NCBI GenBank assembly: GCA_002731945.1
Contig: PCCF01000014.1
Location: forward strand, 1-33,189
DNA from: Rhodobiaceae bacterium
GTDB lineage: Bacteria > Pseudomonadota > Alphaproteobacteria > MED-G09
DNA length: 33,189 nucleotides
Direction: 5' to 3'
Position 1 is the first letter of the stretch; each line of letters opens with the position of its first letter. Position numbers and translations under genes: made by a program. Below the pieces are notes generated by a model, which was not told where the DNA came from, searched no databases, and was given only the letters and a program-made list of their open reading frames with translations. Below, piece by piece: positions 14,535 through 23,444 of this stretch.

Positions 14535-16754
14535 TTGAAATTAAGAAACTACTTTCTAATCTTTATTATCATTCTGATAGGAATTTTTATTTTTCAGAAT
14601 CTTACAATAGATGAAACTGAGACTGAAAATAATTTCGTCGAAACAAGTGATTCAATATTAGAAACATCCATTGAAATTAGTGAAGAAGTTAAATTTGCTA
14701 ATATAACTCAAGATAGAATCGTTAATGCTGATAACGAACCAGCTAATTGGTTATCTTACGGAAGAAATTACGAAGAACAGAGATTCTCTCCTCTAACACA
14801 GATCAACAAAGAAACAATAAAAGATCTTGAATTGGCCTGGTCCTTTGATATGAACAGTTCAAGAGCCCTTGAATCTACACCTATAGTTGAAAATGGGGTC
14901 ATGTTCCTTACCAGCGAATGGAGTATTGTGTACGCTATAGATGCTCGAACGGGCACTGAGATTTGGAGCTATGATCCTGAAGTTCCAAAAGATTGGGGAA
15001 GAAAGGCCTGCTGTGATGTTGTAAATAGAGGTGTAGCGGTTTGGAAAGGTCATGTTTTCTCTGCTACTTTGGATGGGAGATTAATAAAGCTTGACGCCAA
15101 AACAGGTGAGCTTGTTTGGGAAATCAATACTCTAATCGATCGATCGAGTGATTATACCATAACAGGCGCACCAAGAATTTCTAATAATAAAGTCTTTATA
15201 GGTAACGGGGGAGCGGAATATGGTGTAAGGGGTTATGTTTCGGCTTATGATACTGAAACAAGTGAGTTGGTTTGGAGGTTTTATACTGTACCAGGAAATC
15301 CTTCACTTCCCTTTGAGCATCCTGAAATGGAGTTGGCTGCAGAAACATGGAAAGGCGGTGAATGGTGGAAAATAGGTGGAGGAGGAACAGTTTGGAACTC
15401 GATTGTTTATGATCCAGATTTTAATCAATTGTATCTAGGAGTTGGAAATGGTTCTCCTTGGACTAGAGTAATTAGATCTCCTGGTGGAGGTGATAATCTT
15501 TTCCTTTCGTCAATAGTCGCTCTTGATGCAGATACAGGCAAAATGAAATGGTATTACCAGACAACTCCTGGTGATAATTGGGATTACACAGCTGTTCAAG
15601 ATATGATGTTAGCTGATATGGAGGTAGATGGAATTAAGAGAAAAATTCTTATGCAAGCCCCCAAAAATGGTTTCTTTTATGTGTTGGATAGAAAAGACGG
15701 TAAATTATTGAGAGCCCACAATTATGTTTCAGTCAATTGGGCCACCCATGTCGATATGGAAACCGGAAGACCTGTTGAAAATATGGAAAAAGATTACCTT
15801 AAAGAAAAACAGGTGATGACTCCAGGTCCACTAGGAGGTCACAACTGGCAAGCTATGTCGTATGATCCCAACTTAGGTCTGGTTTATATTCCTGCTCTTG
15901 AAGCTCCGTTGGTTTTTAAAATGACAGAAGAGTGGCAGAAGACTGGTAAACTCAAATACGAACCAAGAACCTGGAATCTTGGAATTGAATTAGCAAAATA
16001 TATAGAACTTGCTCTTGATACTCCTGAATTGCCAGCTCCCCATGGATTTCTAAAAGCTTTTGATCCTTTAACTGGTAAAACTAGATGGGTGGTAGATCAT
16101 CCCAATCATTGGAATGGAGGAACTTTGGCTACTAAATCTGGAATTGTTTTTCAGGGAAATGGTATGGGAACTTTTGATGCATATGATTCTGAAACCGGTC
16201 AACTGTTATGGTCTAAAAATATCCAAACAAGCATTATTGCACCACCTGTTACTTTTGAAGTAGACGGAGAACAGTACCTAGCTATTTTGGCTGGAACTGG
16301 AGGTGCAGATACTTTTGGTGGAGATCAACTTGGATTATCAACGGATTATATGGCATCCCTAAAGTATGGAAATTTAGGTAGGTTGCTCGCTTTTAAATTG
16401 GGAGGAACTGCAAAATTACCGAAACTTGAATTAATTGATAGGACTATTCCTGAGCAACCGATTTTGATATCAACCGATTACGATATTCAAAGAGGTACAG
16501 AATTATATGGGCAATATTGTGCTATGTGTCATGGATCTGCGGTAAGAGCGGGTTCTAATATTCCTGATCTAAGAATGATGAGTGAGGAAAGTCATAAACT
16601 TTTTAAGGAAATTGTTTATAACGGGATGTTAAAAGAAAACGGCATGTCGTCATTTTCTGATGTTTTATCGGAAAAAGATGTAGAAAGTATTTACCATTAT
16701 ATTATTAATATCGCGACGTCTGACAGAGTAGTTCAAATAGAATCCGGCGAATAA
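14535..16754 (+). CDS. PQQ-dependent dehydrogenase with C-terminal cytochrome c domain (copy 1)
   Basis: Quinohaemoprotein alcohol-dehydrogenase type, periplasmic and probably anchored by one N-terminal span (about 5-22). The eight-bladed propeller shows repeated W-motifs. The vicinal disulfide is C159-C160 (K-A-C-C-D-V-V-N-R-G). The catalytic Asp is D350 in N-W-D-Y-T. The residue two after it is Thr, not the extra Asp of lanthanide XoxF-type enzymes, so calcium is expected. The haem c site is C662-A-M-C665-H666, with a downstream Met (M-S-S-F) as probable axial ligand. At 739 residues it is a full type II enzyme. It starts at TTG behind GGGAG (14523-14527). It is followed 18 bases later by a close paralogue. 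No pqq synthesis genes are in the window and the substrate is unknown. Confidence 0.92.
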   Translation: MKLRNYFLIFIIILIGIFIFQNLTIDETETENNFVETSDSILETSIEISEEVKFANITQDRIVNADNEPANWLSYGRNYEEQRFSPLTQINKETIKDLELAWSFDMNSSRALESTPIVENGVMFLTSEWSIVYAIDARTGTEIWSYDPEVPKDWGRKACCDVVNRGVAVWKGHVFSATLDGRLIKLDAKTGELVWEINTLIDRSSDYTITGAPRISNNKVFIGNGGAEYGVRGYVSAYDTETSELVWRFYTVPGNPSLPFEHPEMELAAETWKGGEWWKIGGGGTVWNSIVYDPDFNQLYLGVGNGSPWTRVIRSPGGGDNLFLSSIVALDADTGKMKWYYQTTPGDNWDYTAVQDMMLADMEVDGIKRKILMQAPKNGFFYVLDRKDGKLLRAHNYVSVNWATHVDMETGRPVENMEKDYLKEKQVMTPGPLGGHNWQAMSYDPNLGLVYIPALEAPLVFKMTEEWQKTGKLKYEPRTWNLGIELAKYIELALDTPELPAPHGFLKAFDPLTGKTRWVVDHPNHWNGGTLATKSGIVFQGNGMGTFDAYDSETGQLLWSKNIQTSIIAPPVTFEVDGEQYLAILAGTGGADTFGGDQLGLSTDYMASLKYGNLGRLLAFKLGGTAKLPKLELIDRTIPEQPILISTDYDIQRGTELYGQYCAMCHGSAVRAGSNIPDLRMMSEESHKLFKEIVYNGMLKENGMSSFSDVLSEKDVESIYHYIINIATSDRVVQIESGE

Positions 16755-16772
16755 TTTATATGGTAAAAGAAA

Positions 16773-18995
16773 ATGCGACATCCTAGTTTTGGTAGAAACT
16801 TAGCCACTTTTATAAACCTTACATTAATTCTAACGCTCGCAATTTCTGTCTTCTACAAAACTTCAATGATAACCAGTCCTAAGATTATGAAAGAGATATC
16901 CATACCTGAGAAAGAGTTAGACAAGCAACTAAATAAGGTCGGAAATATTGATACAAACAGAATAATAAATGCTGACAGTGAGCCTGGTAATTGGCTTTCT
17001 CATGGAAGAAATTATGAAGAACAACGATATTCTCATCTAGATCAGATTAATCAGCAAACAGTTAAAGATCTTGAGCTTGAGTGGTCGTTAGAGATGGGGA
17101 CTACTCGAGGTCTAGAGGCTACTCCTATAGTGGATAATGGGATTATGTTTGTGACTAGCGCATGGAGCGTCGTTCATGCTGTAGATGCCCGTACCGGTAA
17201 AGAATTATGGGTTTATGATCCTGAAGTTCCAAGGAATTGGGCAAGAAAGGTGTGTTGCGACGTAGTAAATAGAGGTGCAGCATTATGGAAAGGTAAAGTT
17301 TATTTTGGAACTATTGACGGAAGATTAATTAGTTTGGAAGCAAAGACTGGTGAAGTAATTTGGGAAATTAATACCTTAATTGATAGTTCAAAAGATTACA
17401 CAATTACAGGTGCCCCCAGAGTAGCAAATAATAAAGTCTTCATTGGAAACGGTGGGGCAGATATGGGTGGTGTACGAGGTTATGTATCAGCATATGATAC
17501 AGACACAGGACAATTGGTATGGAGATTTTATACTGTTCCTGGCGACCCCTCTCTTCCCTTTGAACATCCAGAGTTGGTAGAAGCAGCAAAGACTTGGAAT
17601 GGTCAATGGTGGACAATGGGAGGAGGTGGAACAGTCTGGAATTCGATAGTCTACGATCCCAAATTTAATCAAATATACATTGGAACTGGGAACGGATCTC
17701 CTTGGAATCAGCAAATACGTTCGCCTGGAGGTGGTGACAATTTATTCCTTTCCTCAATTGTTGCGCTTGATGCTGATAATGGAAAAATGAATTGGCACTA
17801 CCAAACTACCCCGGAAGAGAGATGGGATTATACAGCTACACAAGACATTATGTTGAGCGAAATGGAAATAGACGGAGAAAATAGAAAGGTTCTTATGCAA
17901 GCACCAAAAAATGGTTTCTTTTATGTTCTTGATCGCGAAACCGGAGAATTATTAAGGGCAAATAATTTCGTTCACACGAATTGGGCAACACATGTTGATA
18001 TGGAAACTGGAAGGCCTGTTCTAAATCCTAATAAAGATTATTACGAAAAAGCGGTATGGATCGTTCCGGGAACTTATGGAGCTCACGGATGGCAAGCAAT
18101 GTCGTACGACCCCAAACAGAATTTAGTCTTTATACCAACAATGGAAGTTCCTGCTGTCCATAGAGTCAAAAAAACCTTTGCTGAAACTGGATTGTACAAA
18201 ATGTTACCAGAGACGGTAAATACTGGAACTGAATTCAATTTATTTGATACTGTTCCAGATATGGTTGAGGGTGAACTAATGCCCCCGATTACCGGAGAGC
18301 TAAAAGCTTTTGACCCGATAACTGGTGAAACCAAATGGTCTGTTAAACATCAACAGTTCTGGAATGGCGGTCCATTAACTACTGCTGGTGGATTAGTATT
18401 TCAAGGCAATGGATCAGGATTTTTGGAAGCCTATAATGTAGAAAATGGTGAAGTTATCTGGTCAAAAAATGTCAGAATTGGAATTATGGCACCGCCTGTA
18501 ACTTATTTAATAGACGGTGAGCAATATATATCAGTTCTCGCTGGAGACGGTGGAGCAAGCAACTTCCTTGGAGATAACCTTGGAGAATGGGAAGGAAAAG
18601 TAGCATCCATAAAATACGGCAATGACGGAAGGTTGCTTACTTTCAAGTTAAATGGGAAATCTGAAATAGAAGAGATACCAGAAAAAATCCTAAAGATACC
18701 GGAACAACCAATAATTAATGCAAGTATGGAAGATGTAAGAGCAGGAGAAGATATTTATGCTAATTATTGCGCCATTTGTCATGGCACTGGAGTGCACGGA
18801 AGAACGATCTCGGATTTGAGGTTAATGAGTCATGATACACACGAATTATTTAACGAAATAGTTCTTTATGGATTATTCGAGGAAAACGGTATGAAAGGAT
18901 TTTCGGATATATTGACAGAAAAAAGTGCTTTCCAAGTTTACTCTTTTATTGTAGACACTGCGACAAAAGAAAGATTGGCTCAACAAAATAATTAA
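16773..18995 (+). CDS. PQQ-dependent dehydrogenase with C-terminal cytochrome c domain (copy 2)
   Basis: Tandem paralogue of the preceding gene, 740 residues, same architecture: N-terminal anchor (about 12-28), vicinal C161-C162, catalytic D352 in R-W-D-Y-T with Thr two positions later (calcium type), and haem c site C666-A-I-C669-H670. The two copies match almost without gaps through the propeller (for example F-Y-T-V-P-G-x-P-S-L-P-F-E-H-P). They differ most in the N-terminal linker and around 'VPGTYGAHGW' versus 'TPGPLGGHNW', near where substrate access is expected, so they may differ in specificity. ATG start, probably in one transcript with copy 1. Its stop abuts the convergent three-gene cassette. 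Confidence 0.92.
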   Translation: MRHPSFGRNLATFINLTLILTLAISVFYKTSMITSPKIMKEISIPEKELDKQLNKVGNIDTNRIINADSEPGNWLSHGRNYEEQRYSHLDQINQQTVKDLELEWSLEMGTTRGLEATPIVDNGIMFVTSAWSVVHAVDARTGKELWVYDPEVPRNWARKVCCDVVNRGAALWKGKVYFGTIDGRLISLEAKTGEVIWEINTLIDSSKDYTITGAPRVANNKVFIGNGGADMGGVRGYVSAYDTDTGQLVWRFYTVPGDPSLPFEHPELVEAAKTWNGQWWTMGGGGTVWNSIVYDPKFNQIYIGTGNGSPWNQQIRSPGGGDNLFLSSIVALDADNGKMNWHYQTTPEERWDYTATQDIMLSEMEIDGENRKVLMQAPKNGFFYVLDRETGELLRANNFVHTNWATHVDMETGRPVLNPNKDYYEKAVWIVPGTYGAHGWQAMSYDPKQNLVFIPTMEVPAVHRVKKTFAETGLYKMLPETVNTGTEFNLFDTVPDMVEGELMPPITGELKAFDPITGETKWSVKHQQFWNGGPLTTAGGLVFQGNGSGFLEAYNVENGEVIWSKNVRIGIMAPPVTYLIDGEQYISVLAGDGGASNFLGDNLGEWEGKVASIKYGNDGRLLTFKLNGKSEIEEIPEKILKIPEQPIINASMEDVRAGEDIYANYCAICHGTGVHGRTISDLRLMSHDTHELFNEIVLYGLFEENGMKGFSDILTEKSAFQVYSFIVDTATKERLAQQNN

Positions 18996-18998
18996 CAA

Positions 18999-19556
18999 TT
19001 ACTTAGGTGGTAGACTGGGTTTAGCAATTTCATTAAATTCTAGATCTATGTCACCTGAAAGGGAATTATAGATATCAAAGTTCTTATCCATTTGAGGAAT
19101 TTCTTCTCCTTCATAAGACTTAAGTTCGAGATAAGTAAAACGCGCAGATATTGGCGTGCCTTTCTTTACTTTTTCCATAGCATCTTCTAATTTTTCGTTA
19201 ATAAGTGAATCATAAGGTATTTGTAATAATCTTGGTTCTGAAAGGATTAAACCTTGTTCACTAATCATCTGAACAAGAATATAAATTTTTCCTTTACTAG
19301 TAGTGCTCTTATCGGGATCTTCAGTTTTATGCCATAATAGTTGGAACGATTTATTATTTTTTAATATATCATCATTTTTGTATGGTCTTCCCTGCAAATC
19401 CTGAATGGCTTCATAGAAAATAATAAAGAATAACAAAGAACCTATAACGAAGAACGTCTTGAGAGTAACGGAAAATCTAGTAAAAAAATTCAAGCTTAAT
19501 AACAGTGCAAATAATGCGGCATAAGAAATTCCTAAAATTACTGGAATTGATAACAT
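18999..19556 (-). CDS. Unknown two-span membrane protein of the ExbB/ExbD-like cassette
   Basis: I do not recognise this 185-residue protein. It has two hydrophobic segments (about 5-25 and 32-49), then a soluble part of about 135 residues with a Q-D-L-Q-G-R-P motif just after the second span, a strand-rich core (K-I-Y-I-L-V-Q-M-I, P-R-L-L-Q-I-P-Y) and a Pro-rich tail. Its ATG overlaps the stop of the ExbD-like gene (TAATG), so it is translationally coupled and very likely part of the same complex. Both termini probably lie on the same side of the membrane. The side of the soluble domain cannot be decided from sequence alone. Confidence 0.65.
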   Translation of the reverse strand: MLSIPVILGISYAALFALLLSLNFFTRFSVTLKTFFVIGSLLFFIIFYEAIQDLQGRPYKNDDILKNNKSFQLLWHKTEDPDKSTTSKGKIYILVQMISEQGLILSEPRLLQIPYDSLINEKLEDAMEKVKKGTPISARFTYLELKSYEGEEIPQMDKNFDIYNSLSGDIDLEFNEIAKPSLPPK

Positions 19557-20176
19557 TATTTTAATACTCCAGATTTAGTTATCAGTAATTTTTGTGAATA
19601 GTTTAAATCCTCAACATTTCCTTTCTCGTCCAAAAAGAAACGGACAGCGGTCAATTCGTCACCGGTTTCTTTAAGAAAATGATTGCCAAAATACACTGTG
19701 TCAACTTCAGGATTAATCTTCTCAACCTTGACTTTGGTTTTTAAAGGAACTGAAAAATGTGCCTTATAATGCAACAGATTAACGACATATTCTCCAGCCA
19801 TAAAACCTCGTATGGTAACGATCTCTTGATTAGCAGGGTTCTCAACATTCACACCGTCAATTATTAATCTATCGGCTAAGGTTCCTCTATCATCTCTATC
19901 TAGGTGCATCAAACCTGCTTGCTGGTTCTGAAAATATACAACATTTCCCCTAGGATCTTCCACTATTAGGTCAATATCGTCAGGATGATAATCCTCCCAT
20001 TCTACAGATATTAGAAATTCTGCCTTTGATTCAATATTACCACCTTCTAGGGGTTTCTGAATAAGCGCAAAAGAAATAAAGAACATAAATGCAAAACCAA
20101 GCAATGCATTAAAAAGAAGATCGGTAAATGCATCTCCACTATTGTCTTCAGTAACTATTAGTTTGTTATTCAACAT
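19556..20176 (-). CDS. ExbD/MotB-like single-span protein with YfaP/DUF2135-like beta domain
   Basis: 206 residues. The N-terminus has the layout of ExbD/TolR/MotB stators: a short cytoplasmic tail, then D15-A-F-T-D19 at the start of one span (about 20-39). D19 is positioned like the proton-carrying Asp of ExbD and MotB. The rest is not an ExbD or OmpA domain. It is a beta-rich region with I-D-L-I-V-E-D-P-R-G-N-V-V-Y-F and then R-G-F-M-A-G-E-Y-V-V-N-L-L-H-Y, a pattern like the YfaP/DUF2135 sandwich. It overlaps the upstream ExbB-like gene by 11 bases and the downstream gene by one. I infer a proton-driven motor subunit with an unusual periplasmic head. Confidence 0.65.
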   Translation of the reverse strand: MLNNKLIVTEDNSGDAFTDLLFNALLGFAFMFFISFALIQKPLEGGNIESKAEFLISVEWEDYHPDDIDLIVEDPRGNVVYFQNQQAGLMHLDRDDRGTLADRLIIDGVNVENPANQEIVTIRGFMAGEYVVNLLHYKAHFSVPLKTKVKVEKINPEVDTVYFGNHFLKETGDELTAVRFFLDEKGNVEDLNYSQKLLITKSGVLK

Positions 20177-20798
20177 TTTTATCTAGATAAAAAGTTATGT
20201 CGTTAAGTAGTGAAGAAACCCTAACAGATAGAATATGAAATTGAATACGAGTGAGAGTACTTCCAATAAGACCAGTTAGAGTCGTATATAAGGCCACAGC
20301 CATACCTGAGCTCATGCCTGCTAATGCTAATTTCAAAGAGTCTGGGCTAGTATCATTTAATTCAGCAATAGGTTGTAACATTAAGATAAAACCTATGATT
20401 GTTCCCAAAAGACCTAATTTTAGAGAAATATCTGCAGCCATCCATCCATAGCTTAATTTTTTCGAATATTCTGCCTCAAAGGCTTTTAAGAGAATATCTT
20501 TTTCCTCACCTTTCTCTAGGGCCATAAAGTATTTAGAAATTGAAAGTTTACTATTTATAAAAGAATTGACGTTGAAAGAATCTCTTTCTTTTGAGATTTC
20601 ATTTGATAAAAATAGCCAGTACGAAGTTGAAATTATCCATAGAAAACCAATAACCTTGGAAATGTGACTTTTATCACCTTCCATAACAATAGAAATCAAT
20701 CCCCGGTCATTAAGAAGCCAAATACCAAAGATTATTAGCATGAGTAGTAACAATGATTTAAGTAGCCCAATGGATCTAAAAGATTGTTTTGTTGACAT
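20166..20798 (-). CDS. MotA/TolQ/ExbB-like proton-channel protein
   Basis: 210-residue integral membrane protein with four probable spans (about 11-29, 46-66, 121-143, 159-183). The last two form the conserved core: L-G-L-L-G-T-I-I-G-F, then A-L-A-G-M-S-S-G-M-A-V-A-L-Y-T-T-L-T-G-L-I-G, the hallmark of the MotA/TolQ/ExbB superfamily. It lacks flagellar features and there is no tonB, tolA, tolB or pal nearby. It is first in a three-gene overlapping cassette with an ExbD-like partner, so the pair probably forms a proton-conducting stator. What it drives is unknown. Confidence 0.75.
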   Translation of the reverse strand: MSTKQSFRSIGLLKSLLLLMLIIFGIWLLNDRGLISIVMEGDKSHISKVIGFLWIISTSYWLFLSNEISKERDSFNVNSFINSKLSISKYFMALEKGEEKDILLKAFEAEYSKKLSYGWMAADISLKLGLLGTIIGFILMLQPIAELNDTSPDSLKLALAGMSSGMAVALYTTLTGLIGSTLTRIQFHILSVRVSSLLNDITFYLDKNVE

Positions 20799-20871
20799 AG
20801 TTTCTTGCCTTTAGTGTATTTTTAACGATATTTTATTATCCCTTTGATATATTAAGGTCGCGAATATAGCT

Positions 20872-20877
20872 TATAAT
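20872..20877 (+). promoter_or_regulatory. Candidate -10 element of the P450 operon
   Basis: A perfect TATAAT lies 28 bases before the ATG at 20906 in the divergent gap facing the ExbB-like gene. The best -35 (TTGATA at 20844-20849) is 22 bases away, too far for a standard promoter, so an activator or a different start may be involved. Confidence 0.4.
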
Positions 20878-20905
20878 TGTTATTATAACGTCTATGGGGG
20901 CAAAA

Positions 20906-22240
20906 ATGGAAGAGAAGACTCTAATAGAAAACGGAAATGTTATTGATGGAACAGGTTCCAATATAAAAAAAGAATCTATTCTTATTGAAAAGAGTAATAT
21001 TTTAGCAACAGGCAAGGAAGCTGATGAGTTGGGTTCGGGAAATGATGTAAGAAGAGTTGATGCTAGCGGTAAAACAGTTATGCCAGGATTGATAGATTCG
21101 CATTGCCATATAACTTTTGATGAGCCCTCTTCAAATGATGAATTGTTCTTTCATAGAAGAGAAGGTTTAGCGGCAATAGTAGCTGCTTGGAATGTAAGAA
21201 AAGTTCTTCTTGCGGGAGTCACAGGATTTTTGGATGCTGACAGTCTCTTTGAAACCGGTATTGATCTTAGAGATGCAATAAACGGTGGTTATGTTGAGGG
21301 ACCTAGAATGTCAACTGGAGGTAATGCTCTATTAACGTCAGTTGGCGGGACAGCAGGAAGATTACTTCCTGATGACGGTCTTAGAGGATATGCTAAAGTT
21401 GTACATAATAATGATGAAATTTCTAAAGAAGTAAGGAAGCAAATAAAGCACGGTGTTGATTGGATCAAGATCCATGTAACTGGCCTAGTTCCAAATCAAA
21501 AAGAGGCAGGAGAGATTTCTGTATGGTCTTATGAAGAACTTAAACTGGTCTGTGATATCTCTCACGATCTTGGTGTCCAAGTAGTAGGTCATTGCAGAAA
21601 CGCCAAAAGTGTGACCGATAGCGTAAGAGCAGGAATGGATATGATACTTCATGCTACCTATATGGATGATGAAGCTATAGATTATGTCTGCTCTAATAAG
21701 ACACCTCTTGTACCAACTTTCACCTTCCAAGCTAATTTGGCTGATTACGGAAAAGCGGTAGGAGCATCTGAAGAATATCGAGAAATTTTTAAGAGAGAAA
21801 TAGACGAAAATTGTGAAATCTTAAAAAAAGTTCATGAGTCTGGGGTACCACTTCTATGCGGAACTGAAAGTGGGTTTTCTCTAACCCCATACGGAGAATG
21901 GCATCACCGAGAATTAGAGGTATTTTCAAATAACATCGGAATGACCAATCTTGAAACTATTGTTTGTGCAACCAAAAATGGAGCTTTGGCTTTACGAAGA
22001 GAAGGTGAGGTAGGGACCTTAGAAAAAGGCATGCTAGCGGATATTCTAGTTGTTGATGGTAATCCTCTGGAAGATATTACTGTATTAGGAGATAAATCCA
22101 AATTAGAATACATCTTTTTGGATGGTAAAGAGATAGATCAATCAATCCAACCATCTCAAGTAAACCCTGTTTCAGGTTGGAGATTATCTCCTTATTCAAA
22201 CAATATCCTTACCCAAGAGGTATCTAAAGAAAAACTCTAG
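20906..22240 (+). CDS. Metal-dependent amidohydrolase (imidazolonepropionase/prolidase-like)
   Basis: TIM-barrel amidohydrolase that should hydrolyse an amide, lactam or similar bond. Metal ligands: H66-x-H68 (D-S-H-C-H), K188 (W-I-K-I-H; candidate carboxylated Lys), H229 (G-H-C-R-N) and H249 (I-L-H-A-T). The position normally Asp (G-T-D-x-G) is E321 in C-G-T-E-S-G, a conservative but unusual change at the catalytic acid. The C-terminal G-M-L-A-D-I-L-V-V-D-G-N-P-L is standard. I choose the ATG at 20906 (444 residues). An upstream in-frame ATG at 20894 has no ribosome site, and its GGGGG acts as one for 20906. It is first in a six-gene operon and P450 copy 1 begins 3 bases after its stop. Confidence 0.87.
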   Translation: MEEKTLIENGNVIDGTGSNIKKESILIEKSNILATGKEADELGSGNDVRRVDASGKTVMPGLIDSHCHITFDEPSSNDELFFHRREGLAAIVAAWNVRKVLLAGVTGFLDADSLFETGIDLRDAINGGYVEGPRMSTGGNALLTSVGGTAGRLLPDDGLRGYAKVVHNNDEISKEVRKQIKHGVDWIKIHVTGLVPNQKEAGEISVWSYEELKLVCDISHDLGVQVVGHCRNAKSVTDSVRAGMDMILHATYMDDEAIDYVCSNKTPLVPTFTFQANLADYGKAVGASEEYREIFKREIDENCEILKKVHESGVPLLCGTESGFSLTPYGEWHHRELEVFSNNIGMTNLETIVCATKNGALALRREGEVGTLEKGMLADILVVDGNPLEDITVLGDKSKLEYIFLDGKEIDQSIQPSQVNPVSGWRLSPYSNNILTQEVSKEKL

Positions 22241-22243
22241 AAA

Positions 22244-23440
22244 ATGAAAGAATTTACTTTCACAAAATACGAAGAAGCTGTGAAGACACTTAGAAATAAT
22301 GATCTTATGCAGGCCTTATACGATGAAGGTGAAGTAATAATGGATAAAGTTCTAGTTTGCCTTCATGGAGAAGAGCATAAACAGAGAAGAAAATTAGAGA
22401 ACAAGATATTTACTCGAGATACATTTAAATTGTACGAAGACAAAATTTTCCCAAAAACTATTGAAGAAACGTTAGAGCCTTTCAAAAGAACAGGGAAACT
22501 AGATTTAGTAGATTTTGGGTTTAGAGTTTTGTTAAATCTCACTGCGGATTTTTCAGGTATTGATAGACCTGAAAAATCCGAAGGGGAAACCGAGATGCTT
22601 CTCGGAATGTTGAAGACATTTGCCTCAGGAGCGACTCTAGCTCATTCAACTCGTGACCATGATGAAGTTAAATTAGAGGTAAAAAAAGCTCTTGAAGAAT
22701 TTGATGTAAGATTTTTAGGTCCTTCAATTGAAACACGAAAATTATTAATCAATAATAATGATGACCCCAACGATTTACCGAAAGATATATTAACAATTCT
22801 TTTGTTGAATGAGGATAAATTGAGTCTACCCCATGATGTCCTTATGAGAGAAGTCGCTTTTTATTTGCTCGCTGGCGCTCAGACATCTATTCATTCTCTA
22901 GTACATGCTTTTCATGAAATCATGGAGTGGCTAAATAAGTATCCTGATGAAAAAAACAACATCTACAAAAATCCGATCTTTTTACAAAGATGCGTGCATG
23001 AAAGCACCAGGCTTCATCCTTCAAGTCCTGTTGCATGGAGGAAACCAATATGTCCCGTAAGTCTACCCAATGATCAAGATGCAAAAGAAGGGGATAAAGT
23101 CATTATTGACCTTTATAATTCAAATAGGGATAAAGAAATCTTCGGAAAAGATGCAAGGGAATTTAATCCAAAGAGAAAAACTCCGGATGGACAAAATATT
23201 TATGGACTATCATTTGGTTTAGGAATGCACTCATGTATAGGAAGAAACTTGGCCGCAGGAATTGTCGCTAAAGAAGATACTGACCCAAATAATCATCAAT
23301 ATGGAACGGTTACAATGATAATGAGAGTTTTACTTAGTTATAACGCTCTTCCAAACCCAGACGACTCACCAAAAATGGATGAAAAGACCAAAAGACCTAA
23401 TTGGGGTTATTATCCAATATTAATTGACGCTGCGGGCTAA
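22244..23440 (+). CDS. Cytochrome P450 (copy 1)
   Basis: Soluble bacterial P450, 398 residues. The haem ligand is C331 in F-G-L-G-M-H-S-C-I-G-R-N-L-A. The K-helix ExxR is E253-S-T-R256 followed by L-H-P-S-S-P-V-A-W-R-K. The C-helix region has H-G-E-E-H-K-Q-R-R-K. The I-helix oxygen-activation motif reads A-G-A-Q213-T214-S: the usual acidic residue is Gln while the Thr is kept. No ferredoxin or reductase gene is nearby, so electrons must come from elsewhere. It lies 3 bases after the amidohydrolase and 4 bases before its paralogue. The product cannot be predicted. Confidence 0.93.
   Translation: MKEFTFTKYEEAVKTLRNNDLMQALYDEGEVIMDKVLVCLHGEEHKQRRKLENKIFTRDTFKLYEDKIFPKTIEETLEPFKRTGKLDLVDFGFRVLLNLTADFSGIDRPEKSEGETEMLLGMLKTFASGATLAHSTRDHDEVKLEVKKALEEFDVRFLGPSIETRKLLINNNDDPNDLPKDILTILLLNEDKLSLPHDVLMREVAFYLLAGAQTSIHSLVHAFHEIMEWLNKYPDEKNNIYKNPIFLQRCVHESTRLHPSSPVAWRKPICPVSLPNDQDAKEGDKVIIDLYNSNRDKEIFGKDAREFNPKRKTPDGQNIYGLSFGLGMHSCIGRNLAAGIVAKEDTDPNNHQYGTVTMIMRVLLSYNALPNPDDSPKMDEKTKRPNWGYYPILIDAAG
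22973..23006 (+). repeat. 34-base near-identical segment shared by the two P450 genes (unit 1)
   Basis: Matches 24186-24219 at 33 of 34 bases, including synonymous positions, and encodes the K-helix region P-I-F-L-Q-R-C-V-H-E-S. Surrounding nucleotides of the two genes are much more diverged. Confidence 0.7.
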
Positions 23441-23444
23441 AATA

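Noticed and set aside
14535-18995. Lanthanide-dependent XoxF-type methanol dehydrogenase
   Set aside because: The extra Asp two residues after the catalytic Asp is Thr in both copies, and a C-terminal cytochrome c domain is fused, which XoxF lacks.
18999-20798. Zorya-type anti-phage motor (ZorAB) or Tol-Pal system
   Set aside because: No ZorC/D/E, TolA, TolB or Pal gene is present. The channel protein lacks the long tail of ZorA, and the partner lacks an OmpA-type peptidoglycan-binding domain.
20894-20905. Upstream ATG for the amidohydrolase
   Set aside because: No ribosome site precedes it, and its GGGGG is correctly spaced to serve the ATG at 20906.
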